DNA of 64,000 nucleotides, taken from contig NC_012867.1 of NCBI RefSeq assembly GCF_000026945.1, forward strand, positions 1,612,001 to 1,676,000, in the 5' to 3' direction. Shown here piece by piece: positions 30,894 through 40,851 of this stretch. The position numbers and the translations under genes were made by a program. Origin of the DNA: Candida dubliniensis CD36. Its lineage: Eukaryota; Ascomycota; Pichiomycetes; Serinales; Debaryomycetaceae. The stretch's first letter is position 1. Every line of letters starts with the position of its first letter. The notes under the pieces were generated by a model, which did not search any database, was not told the origin of the DNA, and was given only the letters and a program-made list of their open reading frames with translations.

Positions 30894-31226
30894 CGCAATA
30901 AGTTGGAACCAGGCTTCATAACCAACGAAATCCAAGAAAAAGAAAACAAAAAAAAGAGAAAGAGAGAGACGAGCCCAGTGAATATATGTTGTTTGAGGTA
31001 ATGTTCAGCAAGTAGTAAAGAGTCCGTCAAATAGAGCCTCATGTTTTTCGTTTCTTGCAATTTCCTCCAAAGATTAATTGCACGACGTCACCGTCCGAGT
31101 CTAAACTGACTTAGGTTATGAGTACGAGCATTTATCTGTATGCTGTATCCAATCAAGCAGGTAGATAGGGGTTAATTGCTAGGAAACATTAAAGTCTGCA
31201 TTATGGGTCTGATTGGCTCATGCTTG

Positions 31227-31550
31227 CTAAGAGAACCATTGCTGAGTACTTGGATTTCCTCGTTTGACGATTATCATCACAAATGAATTTCTTGGAAATT
31301 TGAAGAGTATTTGAAAGTATGTTTTATAGAGATGTAAGAGTACACCAGGAATTTGAATAGACGGAGGGTTGAGTAGTATGCTTATCAATATTGTTGCAGT
31401 TAGTATGATATAGGTAGGTTGTAAGTAAATATTTAGAATTAATAAACTTATTAAATAGACGTAACTCAAATAATCAAAGGTTCCCCAGCTTAACTTCCTG
31501 AGCAAAGAAGTTTCCGCAATTGCCTTGATATCTAGTTCCCAATTATCAGT
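31227..31550 (-). pseudogene. Membrane-protein-like open frame without an ATG
   Basis: The minus-strand frame is open for about 107 codons, from just after a TAA (31553-31551) to the stop at 31227. Its translation has two hydrophobic segments separated by a short loop with Gln-Pro-Thr-Tyr, then a basic C-terminal part. It therefore looks like a small integral membrane protein, not random AT-rich translation. The only in-frame ATG is near the end. Either a first exon is missing from my reading or this is a decayed gene. No convincing GTATGT/TACTAAC pair was found upstream: a TACTAAT lies at about 31645-31651, but its downstream AGs do not connect in frame. I do not recognise the family. Confidence 0.35.
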
Positions 31551-32059
31551 TTATTGATCTCAAGCAATTATGTTCACGTGCAAGCTTCCACAGTAAAACC
31601 AACACCCACTAATAAACAAGTATGGGTGACGGTTTTTTTTTAAAATTAGTACCCGTTTCCGATGGTTGATTTGATTATTAATCGATCGAGGCTTTACAGA
31701 TGAGCAAATCCATATATACAGAAGAAGTTATAATGTCCTACAATCAACGGAAAATGGGATTTGGTTTACAACAACTACCATTTTCCCTCGGCAACTCCAC
31801 CTTTAATTTTTTTTTTTTTTTTTCCCTCTTCCCCTTCTCTCTCACACATTACACGCATACATTTGTTCAATTTTGTTTCTCCATTTTAATCCGTTGCTGC
31901 TTCGACTTTTTTTTTTTTTCCCCACATTCATTTATCTCACCAACTATTATAATTCTCTTTCTCTCATTGTATAGTATATATATATATATGTATATCTTTC
32001 GTTCTTCCTGTCTTATCTGATCCGTATCATATCATTTATACATATTCAATTCAAAAGCA
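31551..32059. other. Upstream region of the APH-fold kinase gene
   Basis: No gene is supported. Long T runs (about 31808-31823 and 31908-31919) and a tatata run (about 31974-31990) precede the gene at 32060, as in other promoters of the window. Confidence 0.5.
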
Positions 32060-33271
32060 ATGTCGGCACCAGAACTTACTGATATTAGATCTCCTTTAGA
32101 TGTAAACAAACTAAAACAATTCCTTGCCTCAGTTACGGGCTCAGAATCCAATAAAGTGGTGTTGGGTCATAAGGCAACAGTTCCAACCACTTTTAGTGAA
32201 ATCAAACAATTTACATTTGGTCAATCCAATCCAACATATTTCCTTTCCACACCAGAAGGGAAAAACTATGTTTTGCGTCGGAAACCATCTCCAAATTCCA
32301 AATTGATTTCTAAACTGGCTCATGCCGTGGAAAGAGAATTTTTCATTTTAAATGCTATCAATATTTTGAATTCCGAATCCGATAACCTTACTGTACCAGT
32401 CCCTAAAGTTCATTTATTATGTGAAGATGAATCACAAATCGGTTATGTATTTTATATTATGGATTATGTGAATGGTATTCAAATTAAGAATCCAAGTATG
32501 CCAGGAATCGAAGAAGCTGATCAAAAGAAATATTGGAAATCAATTATTGAAACAATTGCCGCCATTCATTTATTAAATGTCGAGAAATTAATTTCATTAT
32601 TACCAAAATCCCATTTCCCACAATTTCAAAATATCGATAAATTAAAGAGTACTTCTTATTTTGCTCGTCAAATTAAAACTTTGAATAATATTCATAATTT
32701 GCAAAGTCAACATGTACCACCAATCCCTGATTTTGATAAAATCACTGGTTGGTTACAAAAATATGCTCCACAAGATCCAGATAAATTGACTTTGATTCAT
32801 GGAGATTTGAAAATCGATAATATACTATTTGATCCAAATTCGAAAACCGTTTGTGGTGTTTTGGATTGGGAATTAACCACCATTGGTAACCCACTTTTCG
32901 ATTTGGCCAATTTCTTACAAGCATTCCAATTACCTAATAAATTGAATCGTATGTTATACTATCCTCAAAAAACCGCAATGGGGGCTGAAAATAAAAACTC
33001 AACCGAATTTTTATACGAAAAATTACATGAATATGAAAAATTGGTGACTTGGTCTAAAACTGATTCTAAAAATAATCCATCCGAGTTGTGGCCTATTGGT
33101 CATACATTTGGGTTATTACGTCTTTCTGTTATCAGTCAAGGTATCGCCATGAGAGTGAAATTGGGAAATGCCTCAAGTGCCAACGCCAAAGGTTATGCTT
33201 CCATGTATCCATATCTAAGTGAATTAGCCATGGAAAATGTTAACAAAACAAAGAAAACTTCAGTTTTGTAG
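32060..33271 (+). CDS. APH-fold phosphotransferase (ACAD10/ACAD11 kinase-domain type)
   Basis: The 403-residue protein is an aminoglycoside-phosphotransferase-fold kinase. The glycine-poor nucleotide loop and lysine strand (NYVLRRKP) are near 69-76. The catalytic motif HGDLKIDN is near 248-255. The metal-binding aspartate is in VLDWELTTIG, near 268-277. The SNPTYFL start and the LRRKP and VPVPK patterns match the kinase domain found at the N-terminus of ACAD10/ACAD11. In animals those proteins phosphorylate 4-hydroxy-acyl groups so they can enter beta-oxidation. In fungi the domain is often a stand-alone gene, as here. The substrate is unknown. The protein has no clear mitochondrial presequence and ends in SVL, not a typical peroxisomal signal. 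Confidence 0.8.
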   Translation: MSAPELTDIRSPLDVNKLKQFLASVTGSESNKVVLGHKATVPTTFSEIKQFTFGQSNPTYFLSTPEGKNYVLRRKPSPNSKLISKLAHAVEREFFILNAINILNSESDNLTVPVPKVHLLCEDESQIGYVFYIMDYVNGIQIKNPSMPGIEEADQKKYWKSIIETIAAIHLLNVEKLISLLPKSHFPQFQNIDKLKSTSYFARQIKTLNNIHNLQSQHVPPIPDFDKITGWLQKYAPQDPDKLTLIHGDLKIDNILFDPNSKTVCGVLDWELTTIGNPLFDLANFLQAFQLPNKLNRMLYYPQKTAMGAENKNSTEFLYEKLHEYEKLVTWSKTDSKNNPSELWPIGHTFGLLRLSVISQGIAMRVKLGNASSANAKGYASMYPYLSELAMENVNKTKKTSVL

Positions 33272-33528
33272 AATCTTTAGTATAGATAGTTAGATGAGCA
33301 TTATTATTATTATAAATCCAACTAGAATAAAATTACAACTAGAATTGTTATTATGGTCCGCGGGTTTACGAGATTAATAAGGTGACAATAATATTTTGGT
33401 TGAGTCATTTCACCAATTTTTTCTTGTGTGCGCCATTTAACCGTTGAAAAAAAAAAAAAAAAATTTCTTTGAAAAATTTATTCTAAACATATCAGCATCA
33501 ATTATCAAAGATAAGTCAATACCAAACA

Positions 33529-34665
33529 ATGTCATCTTTTGGAACATTATTTAAAGTTACTACGTATGGGGAATCTCACTGTAAATCAGTTGGTTGTATT
33601 GTTGATGGGTGTCCACCGGGGATGTCATTAACTGAAGCAGATATTCAACCACAATTAACTCGTAGACGTCCAGGTCAAAGTAAATTATCAACCCCAAGAG
33701 ATGAAAAAGATTTAGTTGAAATACAAAGTGGAACTGAAAATGGATTAACTTTGGGTTCACCCATTGGAATGATTGTGAGAAATAAGGATCATCGTCCTGG
33801 TGATTATAGTGAGACCGATTTGTATCCAAGACCAAGTCATGCTGATTGGACCTATATACAAAAATACGGCACCAAATCTAGTTCTGGAGGTGGTAGATCA
33901 TCTGCTAGAGAAACTATTGGTAGAGTTGCCGCTGGTGCCATTGCTGAAAAAATCTTGGCCAAAGTAAATAATGTTGAAATTGTTGCTTTTGTAAGTTCTA
34001 TTGGTGAAATATCTATGAATAAGTCTCCTCAAGATGCAAAATTCCAACAACTTTTAAACACTATCACTAGAGAACAAGTTGATAGTGTTGGTCCAATAAG
34101 ATGTCCCGATGAAAATGTTCGTGAAGAAATGGTTAAAGTGATTGAAAAATATCGTGATGCTAAAGATTCCATTGGTGGGGTTGTCACTTGTGTTATTAGA
34201 AATTGTCCAATTGGTTTAGGTGAACCATGTTTTGATAAATTGGAAGCCAAATTAGCCCATGCCATGTTATCATTACCAGCTACTAAAGGATTTGAATTTG
34301 GGTCAGGATTTGAAGGTATCAAAATCCCTGGATCAAAACATAATGATGCATTCTATTATGATGAAAATTTCGGAAGATTAAGAACTCAAACAAACAACAG
34401 TGGTGGTATTCAAGGAGGAATTTCAAATGGTGAAAACATTTATTTCTCAGTGGCCTTTAAATCAGCTGCTACTATCAGTCAAGAACAAGAAACTGCTACT
34501 TATGATGGTAAAAGTGGTGTTTTGGCTGCCAGAGGTAGACACGACCCAAGTGTCACCCCAAGAGCAGTTCCAATCGTTGAAGCTATGACTGCATTAGTGT
34601 TATGTGACGAATATATGATTCAACAAGCTAGAACTTCAACTAGATTATTAGTGCAAGACAATTAA
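33529..34665 (+). CDS. ARO2: Chorismate synthase
   Basis: The 378-residue enzyme converts 5-enolpyruvylshikimate-3-phosphate to chorismate, the last common step of Phe, Tyr and Trp synthesis. Family signatures are present. The start carries [17 protein letters not shown] with its conserved His17, then [17 protein letters not shown] near 44-60. The FMN-binding region has [11 protein letters not shown] near 122-132, and [15 protein letters not shown] lies near 288-302. Near the end, [19 protein letters not shown] carries the catalytic Arg/His/Asp. The length equals that of fungal monofunctional chorismate synthases. Yeast enzymes also have an NADPH-dependent flavin reductase activity in the same protein. 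It is convergent with CDC45 (about 150 bp apart). Confidence 0.97.
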   Translation: MSSFGTLFKVTTYGESHCKSVGCIVDGCPPGMSLTEADIQPQLTRRRPGQSKLSTPRDEKDLVEIQSGTENGLTLGSPIGMIVRNKDHRPGDYSETDLYPRPSHADWTYIQKYGTKSSSGGGRSSARETIGRVAAGAIAEKILAKVNNVEIVAFVSSIGEISMNKSPQDAKFQQLLNTITREQVDSVGPIRCPDENVREEMVKVIEKYRDAKDSIGGVVTCVIRNCPIGLGEPCFDKLEAKLAHAMLSLPATKGFEFGSGFEGIKIPGSKHNDAFYYDENFGRLRTQTNNSGGIQGGISNGENIYFSVAFKSAATISQEQETATYDGKSGVLAARGRHDPSVTPRAVPIVEAMTALVLCDEYMIQQARTSTRLLVQDN

Positions 34666-34817
34666 GGAAACTACAAAACAATCTATACAATAGAATGATT
34701 AGATAGGATAATAGCTATAAAATAATATAGATTCTTTTATGTCAGTACTTTTACAATTTATATTATTACAATATTTATTGTTTACATGCAATATGTTATT
34801 TTTTTTTTTTTTTTTTT

Positions 34818-36578
34818 CTATAAGTTGAAGGTTAATTGTTCCAAAAATGGAGCCAAATCTTCCTTTTTAATTTCCACCAATGATACTTCAAAGAAATCTT
34901 TCTTCATTTGTGCACCAGAGATTTTAGAAAATGCATTGTTAATTCCAATACCCAAAACGAAATAAGTATTGGAAAGTTCTGCTGCTACCACCAAAGGTTT
35001 CAGTGTTTGTTGTTTTAAATAATCCATTATACGATTGGACAATTTAATTAACAATACTGGATTATCAAAACCCAGATGCGACGACTCATCTTTTAAAATG
35101 CAAAGTCGATAAACCTTTAAATTTTTGATTAGTTTTTGTTCGATTATGTATTTGATGGTTTGAAATAATTCTTTTTGAACTAATTTAGCTGCTGTTATCC
35201 CCTTTTCTAATCCAATATTGTTGGCAATACCAAAAGAACTTACTGAATCAAAGGCAGACCAAAAATTTCGAATGTAACTTGATTCTCTACTTTTAATTTC
35301 TCTTCGGATTATTTCATTCTCATCTTCAAGATCACCATGATCAACACCATTATTATTATTATTATTACTATTGAGACCAACCCCGGTCTCTAACAATGCG
35401 GTTAACGAAACAAACACGTCCATAGATGTGACACCACATCGATAAAATATTTCAACTTGTGGGAGTTCAGGTAGATATTTCTTCAATAGTCCAGGTAGTT
35501 TGTTCTTGATTGGTGGGTCCAAATATTGCCATTGTTGTTTTGCAGCAACAATAGGAACACCCATCTTTGCGAGAATCTTATGTATTCTCTTGTCACCATC
35601 AATCCAATTATAAAGCAATGCATCATAAAGAGAAGAATGTCGCAACAATGGAAGGTACGTTCCCCGTTCCATGTGAATACCAGAATCGTTCGAGAATCGC
35701 CTCACTTCATCAACAAATATGGAACAATCAAACCCACTGGCACCCACAATTCCTAACCATAAATTGTCAACATTGGTCTCACCAATGGCACTTACTAATG
35801 CATAAACTGTTATGGAACAAGAACTTGTTATTGTTGATGATTGGTTATAATACGTTTGAATTTTATCCTCGTGGATGGATTTAACACCTCTGCGTGATGT
35901 TGAAGCTCTTGGTTCATCATTCTCATCATCAACATCTGTTTTGTCCCCATCTTGGTCATCACCATTGTTGTTCCCATTGCGCTCTTCGTCCTCGTCCTCA
36001 TCCTCATCCTCATCTTCACTATCACTCATTTCTACTAATACATTGTATGATTCCTTTTCGTTATTCAAGTTCCCATCAACATACCCATTATCTAAACAAA
36101 CAACCATGGCCGATCCAAACAAATTATCTAAATTCCACGGTCTATGTCCATCTACAACATAGATCTTTCTTGTCAAGGCAAAATTATCCGTTTTCACTAC
36201 ATCTAGTTCTATTTCTGCTTCATTGGCGTTATCTATGGTGTGACCATTGGTAGTAGAATTGTGTCCTAAAAACTCTTCGGGATTGACATCAAAAAATCCT
36301 TCCAAGTCCAACATAGCACCACATCCAATTAGTATTATATTGGTGACTTCATTGTCTAATTTATCATAATGCAGTTTTAGATCCGAGTACCCTGTTGTTG
36401 GAATTAATTGGTATTGGATTAATTCTTTTCTTAAAAGTAAACTCAAAATTTTGGCAGCACATAATGCATCCACATCTAAGCATGAGACAAATATAACAAG
36501 CTTGCATGTGGAATGAGATAATGATGAGCGTTTTATATCTTGGAACGTCTTTGCATATTGGTTGGGGTTTATATACAT
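34818..36578 (-). CDS. CDC45: DNA replication initiation factor Cdc45
   Basis: The 586-residue protein is Cdc45, a component of the CMG replicative helicase (Cdc45-Mcm2-7-GINS). The N-terminus contains the DHH-like domain with FVSCLDVDALCAAKIL near 29-44. The family's acidic region (about 180-225) has a long run of alternating Asp/Glu after SDSED. The conserved C-terminal DHHA1-like part includes LGFDNPVLLIKLSNRIMDYL and the final ILAPFLEQL-like end. It loads at licensed origins and travels with forks. Two ACGCG elements upstream (36665 and 36910) fit G1/S control by MBF. The Asn/Asp-rich loops at about 400-420 are Candida-type insertions. Confidence 0.93.
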   Translation of the reverse strand: MYINPNQYAKTFQDIKRSSLSHSTCKLVIFVSCLDVDALCAAKILSLLLRKELIQYQLIPTTGYSDLKLHYDKLDNEVTNIILIGCGAMLDLEGFFDVNPEEFLGHNSTTNGHTIDNANEAEIELDVVKTDNFALTRKIYVVDGHRPWNLDNLFGSAMVVCLDNGYVDGNLNNEKESYNVLVEMSDSEDEDEDEDEDEERNGNNNGDDQDGDKTDVDDENDEPRASTSRRGVKSIHEDKIQTYYNQSSTITSSCSITVYALVSAIGETNVDNLWLGIVGASGFDCSIFVDEVRRFSNDSGIHMERGTYLPLLRHSSLYDALLYNWIDGDKRIHKILAKMGVPIVAAKQQWQYLDPPIKNKLPGLLKKYLPELPQVEIFYRCGVTSMDVFVSLTALLETGVGLNSNNNNNNGVDHGDLEDENEIIRREIKSRESSYIRNFWSAFDSVSSFGIANNIGLEKGITAAKLVQKELFQTIKYIIEQKLIKNLKVYRLCILKDESSHLGFDNPVLLIKLSNRIMDYLKQQTLKPLVVAAELSNTYFVLGIGINNAFSKISGAQMKKDFFEVSLVEIKKEDLAPFLEQLTFNL

Positions 36579-36664
36579 TGTGTTCCCTAGTAGTGGTCTT
36601 GGAGGTGGTGGTGAGGTCGATGTTGTTGTTGTTTGTTGTAAAATTTCAGATTATTCTCATGATG

Positions 36665-36915
36665 ACGCGAATTGAAAAAAAGAAAAAAATAGGAAAAAAA
36701 GAAAACTATAGAGCCAGAAAACTAAAATGGGGAGTCAGGAATTATCCTGTCAGAATGATACAAATGGATTTGTCTAAAAATAGTGGAAAGTATTGTTGGG
36801 AATAGGAAAATGCTTGCATTTATTCTCGATATACTACTTGGCTTGTTTTCCTTGTTCTGGAAACAAAGGGAAATAATTAAGAAATAGAGTTATTTTTTTT
36901 TCTCTCGCCACGCGT
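36665..36915. promoter_or_regulatory. MBF-type ACGCG elements upstream of CDC45
   Basis: ACGCGA lies at 36665-36670, about 90 bp before the CDC45 start. A full ACGCGT lies at 36910-36915, about 335 bp before it. ACGCGT is the MluI cell-cycle box that drives G1/S genes in yeasts, including DNA replication genes. Function here is inferred from site and gene identity. Confidence 0.55.
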
Positions 36916-37208
36916 CGGGCTTGATCTCCGGCCCATCGAGAAAATGAGCTGGTCGCACACGTCCAAAAAAAACCTAACCCGCCATAACACCAACATTAAT
37001 TTCTGATCTTTTACAAAAAAAAAAAACAGATAAAAACAAGTGGCCTTTAATTCGTATCTATTCATGTTTTTGGAAAGCAGCAACAGCTCCTAATTGTTAC
37101 ATCTTTAAATAAACAGATTTGGGATATAATTAGCAAACTAAAACATACCAGATCGGAAATCATTGTTACGACAATCTCTCGTTTTTCTTGGTGGTGGTGA
37201 TGATAAGT

Positions 37209-37677
37209 GATCCCCCACATTACACTCATATAAGGATCCCCCACACCAAGAAAACGTTAAAATCTGGGGGATCATTAAATCTTTAGATTCAGATGGTTTC
37301 GGTTCAATCAAGTGATTCCATTAGCCATTTCTCCACATTCTTTGCAAATTAGCGAGTGTATTATCAATATTAGCGGGCAAAGAGAGAAATTCACACCCAG
37401 ATCTTTGGGTGTGATTTAATGTTTTTCCGGCGTGTCAAAACCAAGTTGTTCCGAGATCTAGCCGTCCAGATCTCATCATTCACATCAACGAAACATCTTA
37501 GTTGTACTGTACCAAACAGTCAAATTGTAAGCACCTTCCTAATAATAATAATTACCTTCTCAAGTACGTGTGACCTCATATACATCATCTTCCCCAGATT
37601 TAATCTTGTGCTGTATTCATTAAGAACAAAGGAGAGTATCCCCCACAAAACCCCAAATTATTTGGGGGATCCCCCAA
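37209..37677. promoter_or_regulatory. Cluster of GATCCCCCA elements before the transporter gene
   Basis: GATCCCCCAC occurs at 37209-37218 and 37235-37244. Its reverse form TGGGGGATC is at 37265-37273, and a one-base variant TATCCCCCAC is at 37637-37646. A perfect 16-bp palindrome of two fused half-sites, TTGGGGGATCCCCCAA, is at 37662-37677. A looser GTCCCCCAA is at about 38085. C-run elements of this type are bound by C2H2 zinc-finger proteins in fungi (for example STRE or Mig1-like), but this exact element has no name that I know. The cluster is 0.5-1.0 kb before the MFS transporter start. Confidence 0.7.
37391..37414. promoter_or_regulatory. Perfect inverted repeat in the transporter promoter
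   Basis: TCACACCCA (37391-37399) and TGGGTGTGA (37406-37414) form a 9-bp perfect dyad around GATCTT. It lies between the two groups of GATCCCCCA elements. It could be a dimeric factor site or a hairpin. No factor is known to me. Confidence 0.6.
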
Positions 37678-38210
37678 CAGGCTATGTCAGCCCACAAAAA
37701 AAAATATGACAACTAAATTTCTCCAAAGCAAGTATTATAACCAAATTGCAAAAGCTTTGAAAGAGAACGTGGAAGTTTAAACTATTAGAGTTATCAGCCA
37801 ATTACATGGTTAAGTTCTATCCAATCAACTTATAACCAGCCTATTGTCACAGCTTAACCAGAACGGATTATACATGTATATGGGGTAGAAAACCCACAAA
37901 CAAAGCAAAACAAAGTCAAAAAAAAAAACACAGACAATAAAAAGAAACTAAGAAGAAAAATTATTCAAAACCATACTAAATATTTACTTACTTTTAATAA
38001 CACAAACACTCCGAAACTATTTAGAGTAAAAACCAAAAAAAAAAAAGGAAAACCTTTTAATCTTCTTCTCTTTCTCCTCTGTGTGTCCCCCAATAAAGCT
38101 ATAACCTCTTGTTCAAAACTATAAATAGAGTCTTCCATGCCCCCTATTCTGGGTTGTTTGATCAGTTTCATTTTCTTTCATTCGTTTATCCAAATAAGAA
38201 ATACATCACT

Positions 38211-39989
38211 ATGTCTGACGATAAAACTACCGCAACATACGAGTCACATTTAAAGCAGGATTCTATGTCATCAACAAGCTCTCAGTCTATTGAGCAAATA
38301 GCATCACCAATCAAACCAGAACCAGAAAAGAAATCATGGTTTAAAATGAAAAACTTGTTCGAAAAAGTGGAAGATAGACCAACTCCACCACAGGTTTATA
38401 ATTATAGAGTTTATATGACTGCTATTATGGCATCTGCTGCTGCCATTATCATCGGGTATGATGGTGGGTTTATTGGTGGTACTGTTGCTTTAGATTCGTT
38501 CAAGAACGAGTTTGGTCTCGACAAATCAGCACATTCTAGTTTTATTATATCCAATGTCATATCGGTTTTCCATGCTGGTTGTTTCTTTGGTGCATTGTTT
38601 TCTTATCCATTCTCATTTTATCTCGGTAGACGTATTCCATTAATCTTTGCTGCAGTCTTAATCACTGCCGGGTCTGGTATCATGTTGGCTGCAAACTCTA
38701 GTGTCGGGTTGGGTCCAATCTATGCTGGTAGGGTCATGGCAGGTATTGCAGTTGGGTTCTCCACTAACTTGACAGTGGTGTATATATCGGAAATTGCTCC
38801 ACCAGCAATCAGAGGTCAATTAACCAGTAGTTATGAAATTGGTTGGAGAGTTGGAGACCTCGTTGGGTTTTGGATCAACTATGGGGTCGACTCTCATATT
38901 CCTGATGGTAAAAAACAATGGTACATTCCGTTTGCTATTCAGTTAATTCCTAGTGGGTTGTTTTTGCTTGGAAGTATTTTCATGAAGGAATCCCCTAGAT
39001 GGTTGATGCAAGTTGGCAGATATGATGAAGCTATTAAAAACTTGACCTGGTTCAGACAATTGCCAGAGGACGATGAATACATTGTTTATGAAGTCAATCA
39101 AGTCAAGGAATCCATTGAAGAACAAAAACAGAAAATCGGGCTTGGAATTATGGATCCATTTTATGAAGTGTTTTTCAACAATAAACAAGTTTTACGTCGT
39201 TTGTTAATCACCATGACCATCTATGTTGTTTGTAACTTTTTGGGTATTCAATCTATCAATTATTATTCCCCGATTCTTTTCCAAGGTTTAGGTGTCAAGG
39301 GAACTAATGCTTCGTTATTTTCAACCGGTATGTTTGGTGTGGTCAAGTTTATCTGTACATTTATTTACATTTTATTTATTGTTGACACAATTGGAAGAAG
39401 AAAAGCATTTATGGCATCATCCACCGTTTGTTCACTTTGTTTTTGGTATATTGGTGCGTACTTGAAATTGAACAACCCTACCAAACCAGGTGTCCTGGCC
39501 GGTCCAGGAGGCAAGGCTGCTATTGCCATGATGTATATTTGGATTGCTTCGTTTATCTTAGCTTGGTCAGGGGGTCCATTTGTTGTCGGTAGTGAAGTGT
39601 TTGATCAAAATATCAGATCTTTTGTTCAAGCTATAAATGCCGCTATGTCATGGGTGCCTATATTTATCATGTCAAGATTCACAACTAACATGATTCGTGC
39701 CATGGATTATGGTATTTATTTCTTTTTCGCGGCTTTGGCACTTGCCACTATCCCATTTCTTTACTTTTGCTTACCAGAAACAAAAGGTATTGCCTTGGAA
39801 GACATGGATAGATTATTTAGTTCAGAATTACCTGCTTGGAGAGCACATGATATTCTTATGAAACGTGTACAGCACGAAACCGAAGAAGTGTTTCATGAAA
39901 ACCATAAACACGGTTTATTCGAAGCTGTTGATAATAAACCAAGGACAGAAAACGTTGAGGACATTTTGGTCAACAAAGAGGAGAAATAG
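38211..39989 (+). CDS. MFS sugar/quinate-type transporter
   Basis: The 592-residue protein is a major facilitator sugar porter with 12 predicted transmembrane segments between about 65 and 520. Signature motifs are present: GRR after TM2, PESPRWL-type KESPRWLMQVGR near 255-266, a second GRR after TM8, and PETKG near the end (about 522-526). The segment GPFVVGSEVFDQNIRSFVQAINAA resembles the quinate permease (QutD/Qa-y) branch and the Candida HGT family. The exact family member and substrate cannot be fixed. The N-terminal cytosolic tail (1-60) is Ser/Thr-rich, with a KPEPEKK stretch. I chose the ATG at 38211 over the in-frame ATG at 38109 because the extra residues are not typical and 38211 follows a normal leader. 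The promoter has unusual repeated elements (37209-37677). Confidence 0.87.
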   Translation: MSDDKTTATYESHLKQDSMSSTSSQSIEQIASPIKPEPEKKSWFKMKNLFEKVEDRPTPPQVYNYRVYMTAIMASAAAIIIGYDGGFIGGTVALDSFKNEFGLDKSAHSSFIISNVISVFHAGCFFGALFSYPFSFYLGRRIPLIFAAVLITAGSGIMLAANSSVGLGPIYAGRVMAGIAVGFSTNLTVVYISEIAPPAIRGQLTSSYEIGWRVGDLVGFWINYGVDSHIPDGKKQWYIPFAIQLIPSGLFLLGSIFMKESPRWLMQVGRYDEAIKNLTWFRQLPEDDEYIVYEVNQVKESIEEQKQKIGLGIMDPFYEVFFNNKQVLRRLLITMTIYVVCNFLGIQSINYYSPILFQGLGVKGTNASLFSTGMFGVVKFICTFIYILFIVDTIGRRKAFMASSTVCSLCFWYIGAYLKLNNPTKPGVLAGPGGKAAIAMMYIWIASFILAWSGGPFVVGSEVFDQNIRSFVQAINAAMSWVPIFIMSRFTTNMIRAMDYGIYFFFAALALATIPFLYFCLPETKGIALEDMDRLFSSELPAWRAHDILMKRVQHETEEVFHENHKHGLFEAVDNKPRTENVEDILVNKEEK

Positions 39990-40523
39990 GGTTAATAAAA
40001 TCAGCTTTGTATTTAACTAGTTAGTTATTTGTTTTTAATTTATATTGGTCATTTTTTGTATTTTAATAATGTTTACGAATTCATTTGATATCGTGTAAGA
40101 CTTAATACTGTATGAGTCAGAATTTCGACTAAGTTGACCCTGGCGGTGGGGAATTGGTTTCGCCGTGCATGCAGATACCACACGGATTTAATGAGTTCAA
40201 CCACACTTAAAATAGAACAAATCTACGGCTATAGCAATAGCTACACCACCAAAAAAAAAAAAGTAATTAGTCATCAATAATTCTACAATAACAAACTAAA
40301 AATACTATGAAGATGTATGTAAGCAGGGGGGAATTGGAGTGTTTGGATTGAATAGCAAATAGATAATACCTCGTAATTCATGTTTGCAGCTTGGTTTTTG
40401 CTGACTAATATGGATTATCAATTATCCATCCTATAAATAGGGAGTTAATTTCGCTTACTTTTGATGGTATCTATACATTATCATATCCCTTTCATAGCAC
40501 TTCTAACAAATTATTCATAATAA
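39990..40523. other. Intergenic region before the small basic protein gene
   Basis: No gene is seen in 534 bp. A TATAAATAG box lies at about 40433-40441, some 85 bp before the ATG at 40524, which supports that small gene being transcribed. A GC-richer patch at about 40135-40185 contains no recognised feature. Confidence 0.5.
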
Positions 40524-40718
40524 ATGTCAGACTTGAAAAAAACAGATTCCACAAACGTTTCAATTAAATCCACTACTTCGACGCTAGCAAGTATAAAATC
40601 AAAGGTCAAAAATTTGGGTGGAAAACTAAAGAAGAAACCTTCATCCAAAAACCATAGCCCGTCTACCAAAACTACGCAAGTAGAGGCAATGGCTCACTAT
40701 CTAGCTATGAAAAGCTAA
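40524..40718 (+). CDS. Small basic Ser/Lys-rich hypothetical protein
   Basis: The 64-residue protein is rich in Ser, Thr and Lys. It has a possible amphipathic basic helix (LASIKSKVKNLGGKLKKK, about 22-39) and a distinct C-terminus that ends in VEAMAHYLAMKS. No signal peptide or membrane segment is seen. I do not recognise a family. It looks real because it starts after a good TATA box, has normal codon use, and is flanked by an A-rich leader and a T-rich 3' region. It is convergent with DBP6. Confidence 0.6.
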   Translation: MSDLKKTDSTNVSIKSTTSTLASIKSKVKNLGGKLKKKPSSKNHSPSTKTTQVEAMAHYLAMKS

Positions 40719-40851
40719 CTTGTTCCAAAAAATTGTACACTATTTGTTGGTTTGCAAGATATAACTGGATTTATATTGTTGCTTAGTTGTTTTTTATTTT
40801 TTTTTTTAATATGTAACTATATTCATAGGACAAATTATCACATATAATCAA

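Noticed and set aside
35894..36253. 119-codon plus-strand frame
   Set aside because: Antisense shadow of the acidic CDC45 region, with a His/Ser/Pro repeat composition.
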